A DNA stretch of 64,000 bases from the NCBI GenBank assembly GCA_946965045.2, contig OX337233.1, positions 2,666,001 to 2,730,000 of the forward strand. The letters are read 5' to 3'. The translations under genes and the position numbers were made by a program. The stretch's first letter is position 1. Each line of letters opens with the position of its first letter. The notes beneath the pieces are model-generated. The model was not told the origin of the DNA. It worked only from the letters and a program-made list of their open reading frames with translations, and did no database searches. This document shows, piece by piece, positions 46,025 to 58,013 of this stretch. Source of the stretch: Epithemia pelagica (taxonomy: Eukaryota; Bacillariophyta; Bacillariophyceae; Surirellales; Surirellaceae).

Positions 46025-48398
46025 ATGTGTCCGTGGTGGCGACAGCGACGAAAGCACTTCTATCTGATAACGGCACTACTATTGTTGGTGGACGGTGGTC
46101 AGGGAGAACCACTCTCCTGGTCTCCTCGCCACGACAGCCTCGAGGAGGAGACTGTTCAGAGACGAGGTGTTGCTGTGGATTCTTCCAGAGATCTCCGAGT
46201 CAAGCTACTACACTACATGGATGCGGCATCCGACTATTACCACTACAACAGACCCGAAAAGCACAAGAGTTCCAAATCGTCTCCCTCGAAAAACGATCGA
46301 TCCTCCAAGGCATTGAAATTTACCAAAGAATCAAAGTCACCCAAATACCCTTCCGACTACTACGACTATGACAAACCCCACAAGCAAAAGTCAAAATCCT
46401 CCCAATCGACACACGATCGATCTTCCAAATCATGGAAATCTCCCAAAGAATCCTATTCACCCAAATCCAGCAAAGACAGCAAGTCGCACAAATACGACGA
46501 CGACGACGATTCTGTTTCCAAAGGTAAAATGGAAAAAGGAAGCAGCAGCTCCAAGAAGGGCAAAAAGGAAAAAGAGCCATCTCGGCCTCCCTATCCCAAG
46601 CCAACGACCAAACCAACGTCACGACCCACCTCCAAACCAACCCCCAAACCTTCCCCGGAACCAACGTCCAAACCAGTTCCCACGGAAGCTCCACGACCGA
46701 CACCACGGCCATCTCCGAACGATACTCCTCGACCCACACCACGGCCCAACGAGCCAGTAATACCCACTTTCATACCCACTGCACTGCCATCGTCCAAAAC
46801 ATCCGTGGTACCGACGGTGAAAACCACGCCACAACCCACACCGCCACCCGTGGATCCTCCATCCCCTCCCCCGACGCCGTCGCCTACTCTACGGGTAAGT
46901 TCGATCCATAGTCTTTCCAAAGTGCTGGACGTTTCTCTCTGTGATTCGGTTCTAGTACGACTCGTGGACCGGGAGTGCAGATTGCGTTTTTGTTGCCGCG
47001 TGTTCTCACAAAATGTTTTCTTGGTTTCCTCAATCGCTACAGCCAACCATCCCACCCGTGCTACCAACAACTAGTCCCACCACGAATCCAACAAACAGTC
47101 CTTCTCCTCCACCGACCGATTTACCCACAGTTACGCCTACCCTGAGACCCTCGGATCCACCGACCAGTTCACCGTCTCTTCGTCCAACCCCAGAGCCTAC
47201 AGGTTCTCCCACTTCAAATCCAACAAGTGCTCCCACACTCGTTCCGACCGACCAACCATCGGCCTCCCCCACGATTCTCTTTAATGGCTGTGTTCCTCCT
47301 GTTTCCGTCGAACGACGGGAAGAAATCTTTTTTGGGTGGATTTCCACAGTTTCCGATCCAGTTCTGGTCAGTACCCCGGGGACGCTCCAGAACCAAGCCT
47401 TTGACTGGATTGTGAACAAGGATCCTGCGAAACTGTGTCCTGTGGACGAAAACGGCGTGTCGAATGAACGTGTCGTGATTGAGCGATATACCCTCGCACT
47501 CTTTTACTTTACCACCAACGGAAACTTCTGGTTTGAGTGTTCCAGCAATCCGATTAACTCGCAGTGTCCCGATGATAACATTAGTGATAGATGGCTGACA
47601 CGAGGATCGGTCTGCGGCTGGTTCAATGTCACGTGCACGGAACAAGACCATGTCGGAGCGATTATTCTCACCAACAATCTGGCTGGACCGATTGCGTCCG
47701 AACTGGGTTCTCTGCAAGATCTTACCGTCTTGATATTAGAGCACAATGAAGTGAATGGGACAATACCCTCGGAACTGGGAGCAGCGAGCACTCTGATTCA
47801 ACTGGACTTGTCGGAAAACAATCTTATTGGTCCAGTTCCCGCTGGTTTGTTTGATGCCACCACAAGTATGCGTTTCCTCAGCCTGAGGGACAACCAATTC
47901 ACGGGGGAAATACCGTCCGAGATTGACCGGTTGGATGCCTTGTTCAATTTGGAACTTGACAATAATCCCTTTGGGGGAGGTCTTCCCACGATTTTGGGAA
48001 GTCTGCCTTCCATGACATTTTTGACGCTTCACAACAATGGCTATGTCGGACCAATACCACAAGAGTACGATGGATTGGATCTGTTGCGGCAATTCAACAT
48101 TGAGAAAAACCAACTATCTGGCATTCTTCCCGACTTTTTTGGTGACGTGCCGAATATGGAGATTCTCAACTTTGGAGAAAATAAGTTTTCAGGCACCATT
48201 CCCTCGGCCTATGGAAAATTGGTCAATCTGGCGGAATTGTACCTTCAAGAAAACGAGCTGATCGGTACCATGCCGCCAGAGATTTGTCTCTTGAGAACCA
48301 CAGGGAGTCTCCGAACCTTAACGGCGGACTGTGGCACTGCTTTTGGTCCTCCCAAGGTTGAATGCCCTGCCGACTGTTGTACCGTGTGCTTTTCATAG
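46025..48398 (+). CDS. Secreted Pro/Thr-rich protein with C-terminal plant-type LRR domain
   Basis: Two exons, 46,025-46,894 and 47,043-48,398, phase 0 over a GTAAGT/TACAG intron; 741 residues. ATG 46,025 gives a signal peptide (RRKHFYLITALLLLVDGGQG); an ATG at 45,971 is possible. Then comes a Lys/Ser/Tyr/Asp-rich region (about 75-190), then a long P-T/P-S repeat (KPTPKPSPEPTSKP, TPRPNEP, SPTTNPTNSP) to about residue 375, and an LRR cap with Cys and the pattern YTLALFYFTTNGNFWF. The LRRs are of the plant extracellular type (LDLSENNLIGPVP, LSLRDNQFTGEIP, LELDNNPFGGGLP, LYLQENELIGTMPPEI), ending in CPADCCTVCFS. There is no membrane segment, so it is secreted or wall-bound. Such hydroxyproline-type tracts plus LRRs suggest a wall, adhesion or mucilage protein; function is inferred only. 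Confidence 0.85.
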
Positions 48399-48622
48399 CA
48401 CTCCTTCGGACTGAGATGTTCGGTGTATTAGCGGAATTCCGTGGGATCAAATCAAAGACATTTGGGGTATTATGTATACTATGTTCCTCTAGCGAGAACT
48501 GTAAAAGTAGAGCAAACTTGTATCATTATTCAACTTGTGAAAATTCACCCAAGGGCCTACTACATACAAACAGTCGTGCGCAAGTCTGCTGTTTCTCAAC
48601 CACACGAGCATTCTCTTTCTTT

Positions 48623-49755
48623 TTAGTCTTCATCCAATTCATCAAGCGCTGAGGCTGCTGTACTACTACTGTCCAAAGTACCATCAAAGAGACCACCAGC
48701 ACCGCCGCCGCCAGGAGGACCTCCCATTCCTCCCATGTTCATCATGGCTTTTAGTTGTTCGCTGTCCATATTCTTGTACAACTCGGCCGCTGCTTGCATG
48801 GCTTCTCTCCATGCTAATGGCGACAAAACGTGGATCAAACGAGATGGGAGTTAAAATCAAGGTGATGAGACGATAAGAGTCATACTCCGATAGAGACGAC
48901 GAGAATGAGCACATCGAGGTACAGATTCTAGACTTACCGACCGGATCGTCAAGTAGCTCGGCCATACCTGGCATACCCGTCATCATACCTTTGAGCATGG
49001 GATTGTTGAGAATCATTTGACGAGCTTGCTCCAACATTTCTGGGTTGTTCATGTATTCTTGAAACATTGGGCTGTTCATGAGACTGGTCATTTGTTCAAA
49101 GCTTTCATTCATACTGGGCATGCTTCCACCCGCACCGGCTCCTCCGCCCATTCCCTTTAATAATTCATCCAGTTTTTCCGTATCGACCCCCGACTTTTTC
49201 AAATAATCCTTCATGGCATTGGCCGTGTCCGAGGTTGATTCCGCCGGTGTTGTGGTTGTTTCAATCCCATCGGGTACGACCGCCGATTTGCTCTTTTCTT
49301 TTTTTGCTTTGCTTGAAAGTACCGGAACCATATTCAATTGCGAACCATCTTCCACTCCGGCTTCTGTCAAGTCCGTCGAAGGGGACAACCTCTTGCCACC
49401 AAACAAGACGTGATGCTCTTTCGAATTTCCCGAAGCTTCCTTCATTTTGGCCTTGAGATCTTCCACGGTGGAAACGTCATTGATCTCATACTTTGTCCCT
49501 TTCAATGTGACTTGCAGATTTTGGAGGGGAGTTTTGGCCAGCGCACAGCCGATCCACTGTCAAAAAGGGGGACAGGGAGATCAGCGGCATGGAACAACGA
49601 TAAGCATGAATGGAGTCAAAAGCGCGATATATAGTAGATCACGCCAGGAGAACCACGGCAAAACTATTCGGTGGCACAACAAGTCTATACCACAACACAT
49701 ATCCAATGTCACGTACCAGAAGCGATCCAACAAGTAAATACGTTATTTGAACCAT
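48623..49755 (-). CDS. Ubiquitin-like plus STI1-repeat protein with signal peptide
   Basis: Three exons: 49,755-49,717 (39 nt), 49,556-48,938 and 48,813-48,623; 282 residues; splice sites GTACGT/GACAG and GTAAGT/TTAG fit in phases 0 and 1. The short first exon joined to the second gives MVQITYLLVGSLLWIGCALA, a signal peptide. Next is a ubiquitin-like domain (LQNLQVTLKGTKYEINDV ... VEDLKAKMKEASG ... HVLFGGKRLSPSTDLTEAGV), a Lys/Ser/Thr linker, and STI1-type helices rich in Met, Asn and Pro (MFQEYMNNPEMLEQARQMIL, NPMLKGMMTGMPGMAELLDD). The C-terminus is Gly-rich and acidic. The plan is that of ubiquilin/Dsk2 without a UBA domain, but directed into the ER or periplastidial route. Ubiquilins shuttle or chaperone misfolded membrane proteins; here a role in secretory or plastid-membrane quality control is possible. 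Confidence 0.8.
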
Positions 49756-50376
49756 GATTGTTTCTTCAAATGAAAGTAATGGGAGTCCCAGTCGATCGGT
49801 GTAATGCCGTCACACCCAAAGTTGATTTGTGGCAAAAAGAATTTGCCGATATTCCACGTGTCCAAATCTTGGTTGATGGCGGCGGGGCGTGACTGTCACA
49901 CTGTCTGGGTCTGTGCTGTTCAACGGCCCCACTTGACAGAATGACATCTGTCGGATTGACAGATATACGTTCCATTCCTCCTAACCGATCACAACGATCA
50001 AGATCAATGGAATGGTATGAACTACTGCAGCACTCTAGATCCATCGAGTTCCATTCTATGGCCCTTTTGAGTTTTCTAGAGGTGAATGAAAGTGTCCGAA
50101 CAGCACGTTGGAACCCGGATGGAACGATTTATCCGATGATTCTGGCAAGTCACTTAGCCATGGTAGCTCACGTCACTAAGCCAAGGTAGGAGAAGATAGC
50201 TCGAGATCTTTCGCAAAAGGATCGCGAATCACGAATCACGACATGGACCATCCGCATCACTGATCCATTCATTCATCACCCGCCGCTCCTTCTCCTTCTC
50301 GGGTGTTGCTCCTTGACGAATTGCCAGTGATCGAGAGTTTGGACTTTTTGGTTGGTTATCATTCGTGTAGTACAGA
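49756..50376. other. Divergent intergenic region
   Basis: About 621 bases between the Ubl-STI1 start and the hydrolase start. No gene, RNA or repeat was recognised. Confidence 0.4.
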
Positions 50377-52716
50377 ATGGGTGTTTCCTCGTCGGCCAAC
50401 GGGTTGGTGGAAGAGGAAGATACCCTCTTGCAGCCGTCGGAAGCATCGAAAGATGCTGGCACTGCGGATGAAAGAGACAGTGGTGCACAAACTCAGGATG
50501 ACGCCCTGCCTCATACACAACAACAAGAATTTGCCTCGAATCCAAACAAAACTGACATGCCGGAGAAGAAGGACAACGATGGCCTCGATCGTCCAAACGA
50601 TGCTAGCGACAAGAAGAAAAAACAAGAAGTAGAAGAAGAAGAAGTAACTGTGATTCCCTATGTGGGAACATTTTATTCTCAAGATGTGGATGAACTCAGT
50701 CCGGAAGAAGAGGAAGAATATTTGCGGTTGTACCAACATACACCCACCAAAACAACTTCTCCTCGACAATCACGCCGACGACAACCACAACCACAATCTC
50801 GGTCGCAACCTTCTCTGGTGACAAGAATATCCAAAAAACGAGATTCACCACGGTCATCTCCACGACTGCTCTTTGAAGTAGTTCGAGAAGAAGATGAGAA
50901 CGAGGAGGGGGAAGACGACGGGCAAGGAGCCAGCCATGGTATGGGGGAGGATCAAACAGGAAATTGGAGCAATCAACAGGGCCAGGAGGATGAAAACGGC
51001 ACAAGATGGACGGGTGAGAGAGGACGCACCACATTTCGGAGATTGTCGCGACAATTTTCCCAATCCATGGCTCGTCGAAGATCGTCCATTGAAGAACGGT
51101 TGCCCAAAACTCCTTCGGGATGGGCCATTTTGTTATCCGCCATTGGGGCAACCGTCTTGGCCTATGAAATACAATTGCAACAAAGTTTGACGGCTCCACC
51201 TCTAGTGTTTGGACAATGTTGCGATACGAACAGCAACAATGCTAGTAGTACGTTGACCACAAACACTGGAGCAAACCGTCCCGACAAGAAGGAACCTCCA
51301 CTGTATGCCATTTATCGAGCCTTGACAAAGTTTCCTCATTCCATCTTACGGCGCACCATTCAACCCAGTTTGTTTGTTGGAACTAGAGGTCTACTGGCAA
51401 GTACAGCGGCATATCTCGTGGGAGGGCCGGGAGCGACGGAGCGTCATTTGCGCTTTCGTGAAATCATGCCCATGACCATGGATGGTGCCCAGGTGGGCAT
51501 TGACTGGGAATTGCCACCACTGCATTTATCTCCTGAGGATATGAAAGGCACACGTCGATCCCAAGAGGAAGAACGGCGCAAGAATGAAATCTTGCATGGT
51601 CCCATTTCAACATCGGTTGTATTGATATTGCATGGCATTAACAACGACGCCAATTTTGGCTATGTAAGATCCTTGATGCGCGCCTGTTGCGACAAGGGAT
51701 GGGTAGCGGCTGGAATGAACTTTCGAGGATGTGGTGGTGTCCCCATGACGACACCCCGAGGATACAATGGTGGGTATACCGGGGATCTGCGGTGTGTCGT
51801 CCAGCGCATCGTGTCGCGCCTGGCCCCCAACGGAGCCTATCTGTGCATTGTGGGCAATTCCCTGGGAGCCAATCTAGTGGGTAAGTACTTGGGCGAAGAA
51901 GGCTTGAGTGGAACACTTCCAGACAAGGTTGTGGCTGGTATAACCTTGGGAAATCCCATGTTTATCAATTCCGCCAAAATCGAATTCCCCTATGGTCCTC
52001 TACTCGCGCTGGGCATAAAAAAGAGCATGATTGAGAACTGGTCCAATACATGGCCTTTCTTCAAACACGACCAGCATTTTCGGAATCGTGCACTTCAGTC
52101 TTTGGCTGCCATTCAAATTAAAGATTGTGATATAGCCATGGCGCCACTCTTTGCCCGGTCAGATCCACTCTATCCCTTTGGATTTCGAGTAGGACATAAA
52201 GACGGGTCGGCCTATTGGAACGATGCAAGTTCCTATCGATTGATCCGTTTCATTCCAGTCCCCACCCTCCAGATCATGGCAGCCGATGATATGCTTTGCT
52301 ACAACAACTTTAAGGGAGCATTTGCCTATAGTTTGGCCAATCCCAATGTCATGATGGTGGAAACACGATGCGGAGGACACTTGGGGTGGCAAGAATCACC
52401 ACCCCCACCACCATCATCCGAGGCCAATAAGACTAATGATGAAAATTCGAGTTCGTGGAAGCGCCGGGTTGTTACGGCGCTGGGTGGGGGTGGATCCACG
52501 AGTTGGGCCAATGTCGCCACAACCGATTTTATCGAGGCCGTATTGGAACTCAAAGTGCAACAAGAACAAGAACATTCGGATCAGTCACTGCCAAGTCAAA
52601 GTACTGGTTTGCCACACTGTTTTCAAGGACACATTCTGCCTACGATACCTTCGGGGAAAAGTTCGACCTCGCCATCCTCGCCAATGAACGCTCCGTTGAT
52701 TCGATCGCGGCTATGA
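50377..52716 (+). CDS. Alpha/beta hydrolase of the ABHD1/2/3 (YheT) group
   Basis: Single exon, 779 residues, ATG 50,377. The N-terminus MGVSSSAN is a possible N-myristoylation site. Residues up to about 240 are acidic, Gln/Arg/Ser-rich and probably disordered. A membrane-like segment (GWAILLSAIGATVLAYEI) lies near 248-266. The hydrolase core begins near 400: VVLILHGINNDANFGYVRSL, AAGMNFRGCGGVPMTTPRGYNGG, the nucleophile elbow GNSLGA (Ser495), IMAADDMLC (Asp637) and GGHLGW (His668). HGxN-type oxyanion loop, RGCGG and this triad order are those of the ABHD1/2/3/YheT esterases, which act on lipids or small esters. The long N-terminal extension is unusual for the group. Convergent with the LRR gene at 53.4 kb. 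Confidence 0.9.
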   Translation: MGVSSSANGLVEEEDTLLQPSEASKDAGTADERDSGAQTQDDALPHTQQQEFASNPNKTDMPEKKDNDGLDRPNDASDKKKKQEVEEEEVTVIPYVGTFYSQDVDELSPEEEEEYLRLYQHTPTKTTSPRQSRRRQPQPQSRSQPSLVTRISKKRDSPRSSPRLLFEVVREEDENEEGEDDGQGASHGMGEDQTGNWSNQQGQEDENGTRWTGERGRTTFRRLSRQFSQSMARRRSSIEERLPKTPSGWAILLSAIGATVLAYEIQLQQSLTAPPLVFGQCCDTNSNNASSTLTTNTGANRPDKKEPPLYAIYRALTKFPHSILRRTIQPSLFVGTRGLLASTAAYLVGGPGATERHLRFREIMPMTMDGAQVGIDWELPPLHLSPEDMKGTRRSQEEERRKNEILHGPISTSVVLILHGINNDANFGYVRSLMRACCDKGWVAAGMNFRGCGGVPMTTPRGYNGGYTGDLRCVVQRIVSRLAPNGAYLCIVGNSLGANLVGKYLGEEGLSGTLPDKVVAGITLGNPMFINSAKIEFPYGPLLALGIKKSMIENWSNTWPFFKHDQHFRNRALQSLAAIQIKDCDIAMAPLFARSDPLYPFGFRVGHKDGSAYWNDASSYRLIRFIPVPTLQIMAADDMLCYNNFKGAFAYSLANPNVMMVETRCGGHLGWQESPPPPPSSEANKTNDENSSSWKRRVVTALGGGGSTSWANVATTDFIEAVLELKVQQEQEHSDQSLPSQSTGLPHCFQGHILPTIPSGKSSTSPSSPMNAPLIRSRL

Positions 52717-53356
52717 GACATGATTCGATATGGACGGGACATCAGTTTCCATCGTTGGGTTCTTGGTTCTTTTTTATTTACAATAAGCTTGATGGTTGAG
52801 CTGGTTCTGCAGAGGAGTTTGCTACTGTCTCACAAGGCGCTTGCCAAGTGCTCGTTCAACGAGCATGACGTGTTCCCTTTCGATTCAAATGTAATGAAGT
52901 CTCGTAGAGACTGACGGCGATGGGCAAATTATTGCCCGCTGAAACAGTTTCAAAGACTCTGCTGCAAATTGAAAAGTCCCGCTGGAATCTGTGGTATCAG
53001 TGAATTGGACGGTACCACCAAACAACACAATCTTGATTCAAATGTTGCCTATTTGCTCCAGTTAAAAGGTATAGACTCCAGAGTTTGAAGCTCTAAATTT
53101 TGATGAACACTGAAGCTCTCGATAATTTTCTGCGCTAGTAAATGGACTACCGATCAACAGATTTTAAGTTCTGAGTTCTCCGGAGCGTGCAAAGTTCATC
53201 TATGGGCGAAAGGAGGATGATAGTCGTTGGTAAAGATGTGAAATTATGAATGATGGATGTCCTGTTATAAATAATGGGTATAAAATATGGAATTGTTCGG
53301 TGCCTTCGTTGCAGTACTCTTATGCTTGCGCCCCATCGGTGATTTAGATCGTTGCC
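52717..53356. other. Convergent 3' flanks, nothing recognised
   Basis: About 640 bases between two stops. AT-rich in part. No gene-like frame or RNA was found. Confidence 0.4.
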
Positions 53357-56300
53357 TCATCCACAAAATGTGCAACAATCACACTCAACAAAGTTCGGGT
53401 TGCCACTGTTAAGACAGTCAGCAGACAAAGCTGTGAGCGGATCGCCCCTTAGATCACAAACTCGTGCCGGCATTGTCCCTCCAAGAAAATTGCTATGGAA
53501 AAGCGCTTCCTCTGGATGAATTTTCGGTTGAAGATAGACCCATGGTGTTAGCTTCGCTGTACGACTGAAAGTAGAAACAGGAACAAAGTAAGCACTTACG
53601 GAGATTTGACAGTTGCCCAACCTCGTCGGGGATGGATCCACGAAGTGTATTTGATTGCAAGTGAAGGATTTCTAGATTTTCCAGAGCAGCGATTCTTGTA
53701 CTGATCTGGAAATCAAAGAAGTTGGTATCGAGCTCAAGAATTCTTAGACCATTGAGATCATAAAGCGATAAGGGAATATCACCTGTTAGGAGCTGGAAAC
53801 TAAGAGATAGCTCTTCGAGCCTAGAAAGTTCAGTAAAAACGTCAGGAATCTTTCCTTGGATGGCTCCATCTTCAAGAACCAGTACTCTCAGCTCAGGAAA
53901 TTCTCTCAGCTCTGTGTTGATAGCACCAGTCATTCCAATCCTCTCTGTAGATGTAAAATTAGACAAAGAAACGTGAGGATGATGCGATCCCCAAAACGAA
54001 GTTTGAGCAAACATTGTCTTACCTAAGGATATCTGAACAACTTCATCGTATTCTCGACCAAAGTCAAAGCAAACTGCCCCGCCCCATTCACACTCAAGGC
54101 TCGGTGTCAACCAGGCATCTGATCCGGTTCCTGGAATGATTTCAATATCGCATTTTGCATTCGCGTCAGCAATCGCCACGGGGTCTGAAAAATCTGAAGG
54201 GGCGCTACATTTTGTCCATCTGTCTCCTCGTAAACTGTAGTACATAGTCGCAAGGGAGTAGCGCTGGATCAAGTTAGGATCGAATGGACAAAGATATCTA
54301 GTGTCCTCTTCAATAAGCCATCGTGCTGCTTGACCTTGGGGAGTTGTTTCATCCTGTATATCTTGCAAGGATGAAGCTTGGGTCAAGAAAAGCAGTATTT
54401 GAGAACGTCTTTGAGATTCGCTCAAGTTGCATCTTGGAGTGGGCGCCGCGGATGGCTCTACTGGTGGTTGTCCTGGTGTCGGATTGTTTGTTGGGTTGTC
54501 TGTTGGGTTGTTTGTTGGGTTCAACGTGGTCGGAGACACTGAGGGGACATTGGAAGGGCTGGGACTGGGGTCATGAGTTGGTGAAACAGATGGAAGGAAC
54601 GACGGTTCGTCAGTAGGAGTTTGTGTCGGTTCAACATTGCTTGGTGGAACTGAAGGTTCACTTGAAGGAATTTGCGACGACGGTGACTGCGATGGATCAG
54701 CTGTCAACACTGGTGACGGGGAGCTGTTGTCTGTGGGAGAGACAGAAGGATTTTGTGAAGACGAAGGTTCTGTCCCACTGGATGGACCCTGAGTTGGGAG
54801 ATGTGACGGAGCTGTGGAAGGAAGATGTGACGGAGCTGTGGAAGGAAGTGTAGTCGGTTCAGACGATGGATTTTCTGATGGCTCGGTGGAAGGCAATAGA
54901 GAAGGAGTCGTTGTCGGACCACTGGAAGGCATTTCAGTAGGCACTGAACTTGGATTTGAAGAAGGATCAACAGAAGGTTGAGTAGAAGGAGCTGCTGTTG
55001 GGTTAGTTGATGGCATGTCTGACGGTGGAATCGATGGTAGTGCAGGAGGGATAATTGATGGTAAGTGAGAGGGAGTGTCCGAAGGAGTTTCCGCAAGAGA
55101 TGGACCATGTGTCGGTGCCTGGCTTGATGGGATGGAGATTGACGGTTCACTGGATGGCTGAGATGTGGGTGCGCTGCTAGAATCGAAGGGACTGGAAGAA
55201 GGGTAATCTGACGGCCTAATGGATGGAATACCAGTTGGGTCAGGAGATGGGAAATTGGTGGAGTTGACCATTGGTTGGATTGAAGGGACGGCTGTAGGAT
55301 GCTCACTAGGCTCTGTGGATGGATGCGGAGATGGCTGGATTGGCTGCCCGGACGGTAACACTGAGGGGAAACTTGACGGATTCGGTGTCGAATCAGCCGA
55401 AGGTGTGACCGTGGGGTTCCCATTTGGGGAAACTGTTGGTCTCAACGACGGAAGTGAACTTGGAAATTCTGTAGGGAAAGTGGACGGCTCTCTCGATGGA
55501 ATGACTGTCGGCTGATCTGAGGGACCAAGTGATGGTTCGGTGGTGGGCTCATCAGATGTTGGTTCCATAGTGGGTGTGGTACTTGGAGACAAAGAAGGTA
55601 ACATTGATGGCTTGGGCGAAGGTTCAATTGTCGGTTGGCCAGATGGATCTCGCGATGGACCACTCGATGGCATTGCCGACGGCCTCAATGTCGGATCTGT
55701 CGATGGCAAAACAGATGGTGTTCCGGAAGGACTTGAACTGGGAGAGGTCGTTGGATCCTCCGATGGCTGTCTAGTCGGTTCTGATGTTGGTATTTCTGAC
55801 GGCATGCTTGTTGGAAAAGCCGATGGAAGCTCTGTCGGAAAACTCGAAGGAATCTCTGATGGAGTCATGCTTGGTATATTCGAAGGGCGAGAAGATGGAT
55901 TTTCCGACGGTAAAGACGAATGAGTGATTGACGGCTGCTCAGACGGCAGTCCCGACGGAGAGATTGACGGCTGTTCAGACGGCAATGACGAAGGATTCTC
56001 AGAGGGCAATGATGAAGGGATTTCAGAAGGTTCTTCAGATGGTGTCGATGAGGGAGTTTTCGATGGATGATATGACGGTGTCGATGAGGGATTGCTCGAA
56101 GGATTCTCAGATGGTGTCGATGAGGGATTGCTCGAAGGATTCTCAGATGGCTCCGATGAGGGATTGCTCGAAGGATTCTCAGATGGCTCCGATGATGGGC
56201 TGCTCGAGGGCGACAAGCTAGGACTGCAGGATGGAAGACTTGATGGAAGGTCTGTTGGAGTGGTGGATGGTGACTCGCTCGGCGTTTCCGACGGCTCAGA

Positions 56301-57020
56301 CGATGGTCTCATACTTGGTTGGTGGCTTGGGTTATGCGAAGGTTCGATAGTCGGGTTATCCGATGGAGTTGACGTGGGAGTTCCGCTCGGAGAGTTGCTG
56401 GGCAATGATGTTGGTACCTCACTCATACTCAATGCATTTCTAGCCCATGGATGCGTGATCATGTAATCTTTAATATCAAAGCCCCTAAGAACTCTCTCCC
56501 AGAATTCGGGATCATCTTGTATCACTTCTTCTTGCTTTTCTTCCAATTGACGAGAAACTTGCGCACCACAGGGACCATCCGCTCGTTCATTCGTCGGTTT
56601 CGTCGAAGGCTGCTCTGTCGGTTCCTGTGAAGGCTCTTTTGTGGGTGTCGTGGAAGGGCTTTCAGTAGCAATAGTTTGTGTCAACGGGTCTTTGGATTCT
56701 TCTTTGTTTTGATTGGATTTCGCGTCGGCAATAACATCTTTAATGCTTCCCCGTCCATGGTGATGTGCTTGAGCCACAATATCTTCGAATCCCAAACCTA
56801 TGGTTCTGTCAGTGCTTGTTCTTCGACCGCCTGATAATGTTGAAGCTCTCTCAAGTTTCCGTATTCTATTTTCACTGCTCTCCTCTGTAGATTGGTTTAT
56901 CTTGGAAGCATGAACTCCCCTCACAGAGACAAGGCTTGGAGTTGTTGTCGCAGCCAATGCAACTAAAAGTAAAGTTGCTGCTGCTACCTTTCTTCTATAT
57001 ATTGTTCTCTTTGACCGCAT
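53357..57020 (-). CDS. Large secreted Pro/Ser/Thr-rich protein with C-terminal LRRs
   Basis: Three exons: 57,020-54,023, 53,944-53,600 and 53,556-53,357; about 1,180 residues. The 78-nt intron (GTAAGA/CTACAG) is in frame, so retention would add 26 residues; the second is only 43 nt (GTAAGT/TACAG). Removing both restores LRR periodicity (VVQISL-ERIGMTGAINTEL). The first true ATG is 57,020 and gives a signal peptide (VAAATLLLVALAATTTPSLV). After an acidic/Ser region comes a run of roughly 170 P-S/T-x-x units (PSSNPSSEPSENPSS type) over about 700 residues, then an LRR cap (RYSLATMYYSLRGDRWTKC) and plant-type LRRs (LVLEDGAIQGKIPDVF, LELDTNFFDFQIS, LHLQSNTLRGSIPDEV) and a Cys-rich end (CDCCTFCG). 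Same architecture as the gene at 46 kb. No membrane anchor, so wall, adhesion or mucilage is plausible. Confidence 0.85.
56077..56212 (-). repeat. 36-bp tandem repeat encoding P-S units
   Basis: A 36-base unit (GATGAGGGATTGCTCGAAGG then ATTCTCAGATGGTGTC) is repeated three to four times with a few changes. Each unit encodes twelve residues (three P-S-x-x tetrads) of the secreted LRR protein on the minus strand. The near-identity of units points to recent slippage or unequal exchange. Confidence 0.9.
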
Positions 57021-58013
57021 GGGACTTCTTGACAACACTCTGTGAGCTTATAGCTTCGTTTCACAAATATAGATGAGTTCCGTCTCGGTGGCATCGGATC
57101 TCATTCTTTCAGCCGGAGATGAAACCATTGGCACCGATTTGTGCATGTCAGGTGGATGCACAAGATGCGTTGGTTTGTCGTCCGACGCACCTTGGCGATA
57201 TCCACATTTAAGTAATCTTCTGACAACGGATGATGTGAAGGTTATTTAAGATCACAGACCTAATTCATATGCGTGAGTGTAAATATCGAATGTCACACTA
57301 TCCCAATTTCACCTTCGGATATGTCCGTTGAATGATTCCTGCTTTTCCATACGCGAGGCGGGCCATCCTTTAGCACACAATGGAAAAATTTGTTGCACAT
57401 CCGTCCATGCTTATGAAGAATACCTACATCTATTCTTCCTCTCACCCTATTCGCTCGTCGTATCCAGGGAGACGCCATTATGGATCGATTTCCGTAGTGG
57501 ACGAGGGTATTGGCGAAACGAAATCTGTGTAGTCTTTGAAATAACTTATCTGAACAGAGCTGAAGCTCGGACCAATCCAATATTTCCCATGACCAAGCGT
57601 AACCTACGTTTCCCTTGGATCCATGGTCATTTCATTGCAAGCGAGCTACGGGCTGATATTATTTTCCATCTTCTCGTAAAGAGAGATGCATACTTTTTTA
57701 TGTGCTCTAAGGTATAAGTACTCCTTACTCCACTAAGGTTATCAGGATGCTAAGCTTACCGGTAGCTTAACATGACACGGACGACGGTCGGACGATATGA
57801 ATAGTCCAAGATCTTTTTAGCCTAAAACGAGACGTCGACTCTTTACAGAAAGGCAAGGAAGAGAAAAGATACAAGATACAACGAGGCCTTGCTCCAACAG
57901 GCTTTTGAATGAGCTGCTGGCCTTGGATGGAGAGCCTTGCGAAAAAATGGCATCTCTCATTATTTGAACATTCCGTGTGTTTCGAAACACGTTTACTTTG
58001 CTAAAGGCCTATC
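57021..58013. other. Divergent intergenic region
   Basis: About 993 bases between the secreted LRR gene start and the first CobW gene. Open frames on both strands (for example 57,328-57,717 plus) overlap and show no domain. Nothing else recognised. Confidence 0.4.

Noticed and set aside
46560-47280. Long minus-strand frames with Gly/Val-rich translations opposite the P-T region
   Set aside because: They are the antisense shadow of Pro/Thr repeats and have no gene features.
55219-56466. Plus-strand frames with Asp/Gly/Ser-rich repeats
   Set aside because: These mirror the P-S repeat of the minus-strand LRR gene; the signal peptide and LRR domain show that the minus strand is coding.
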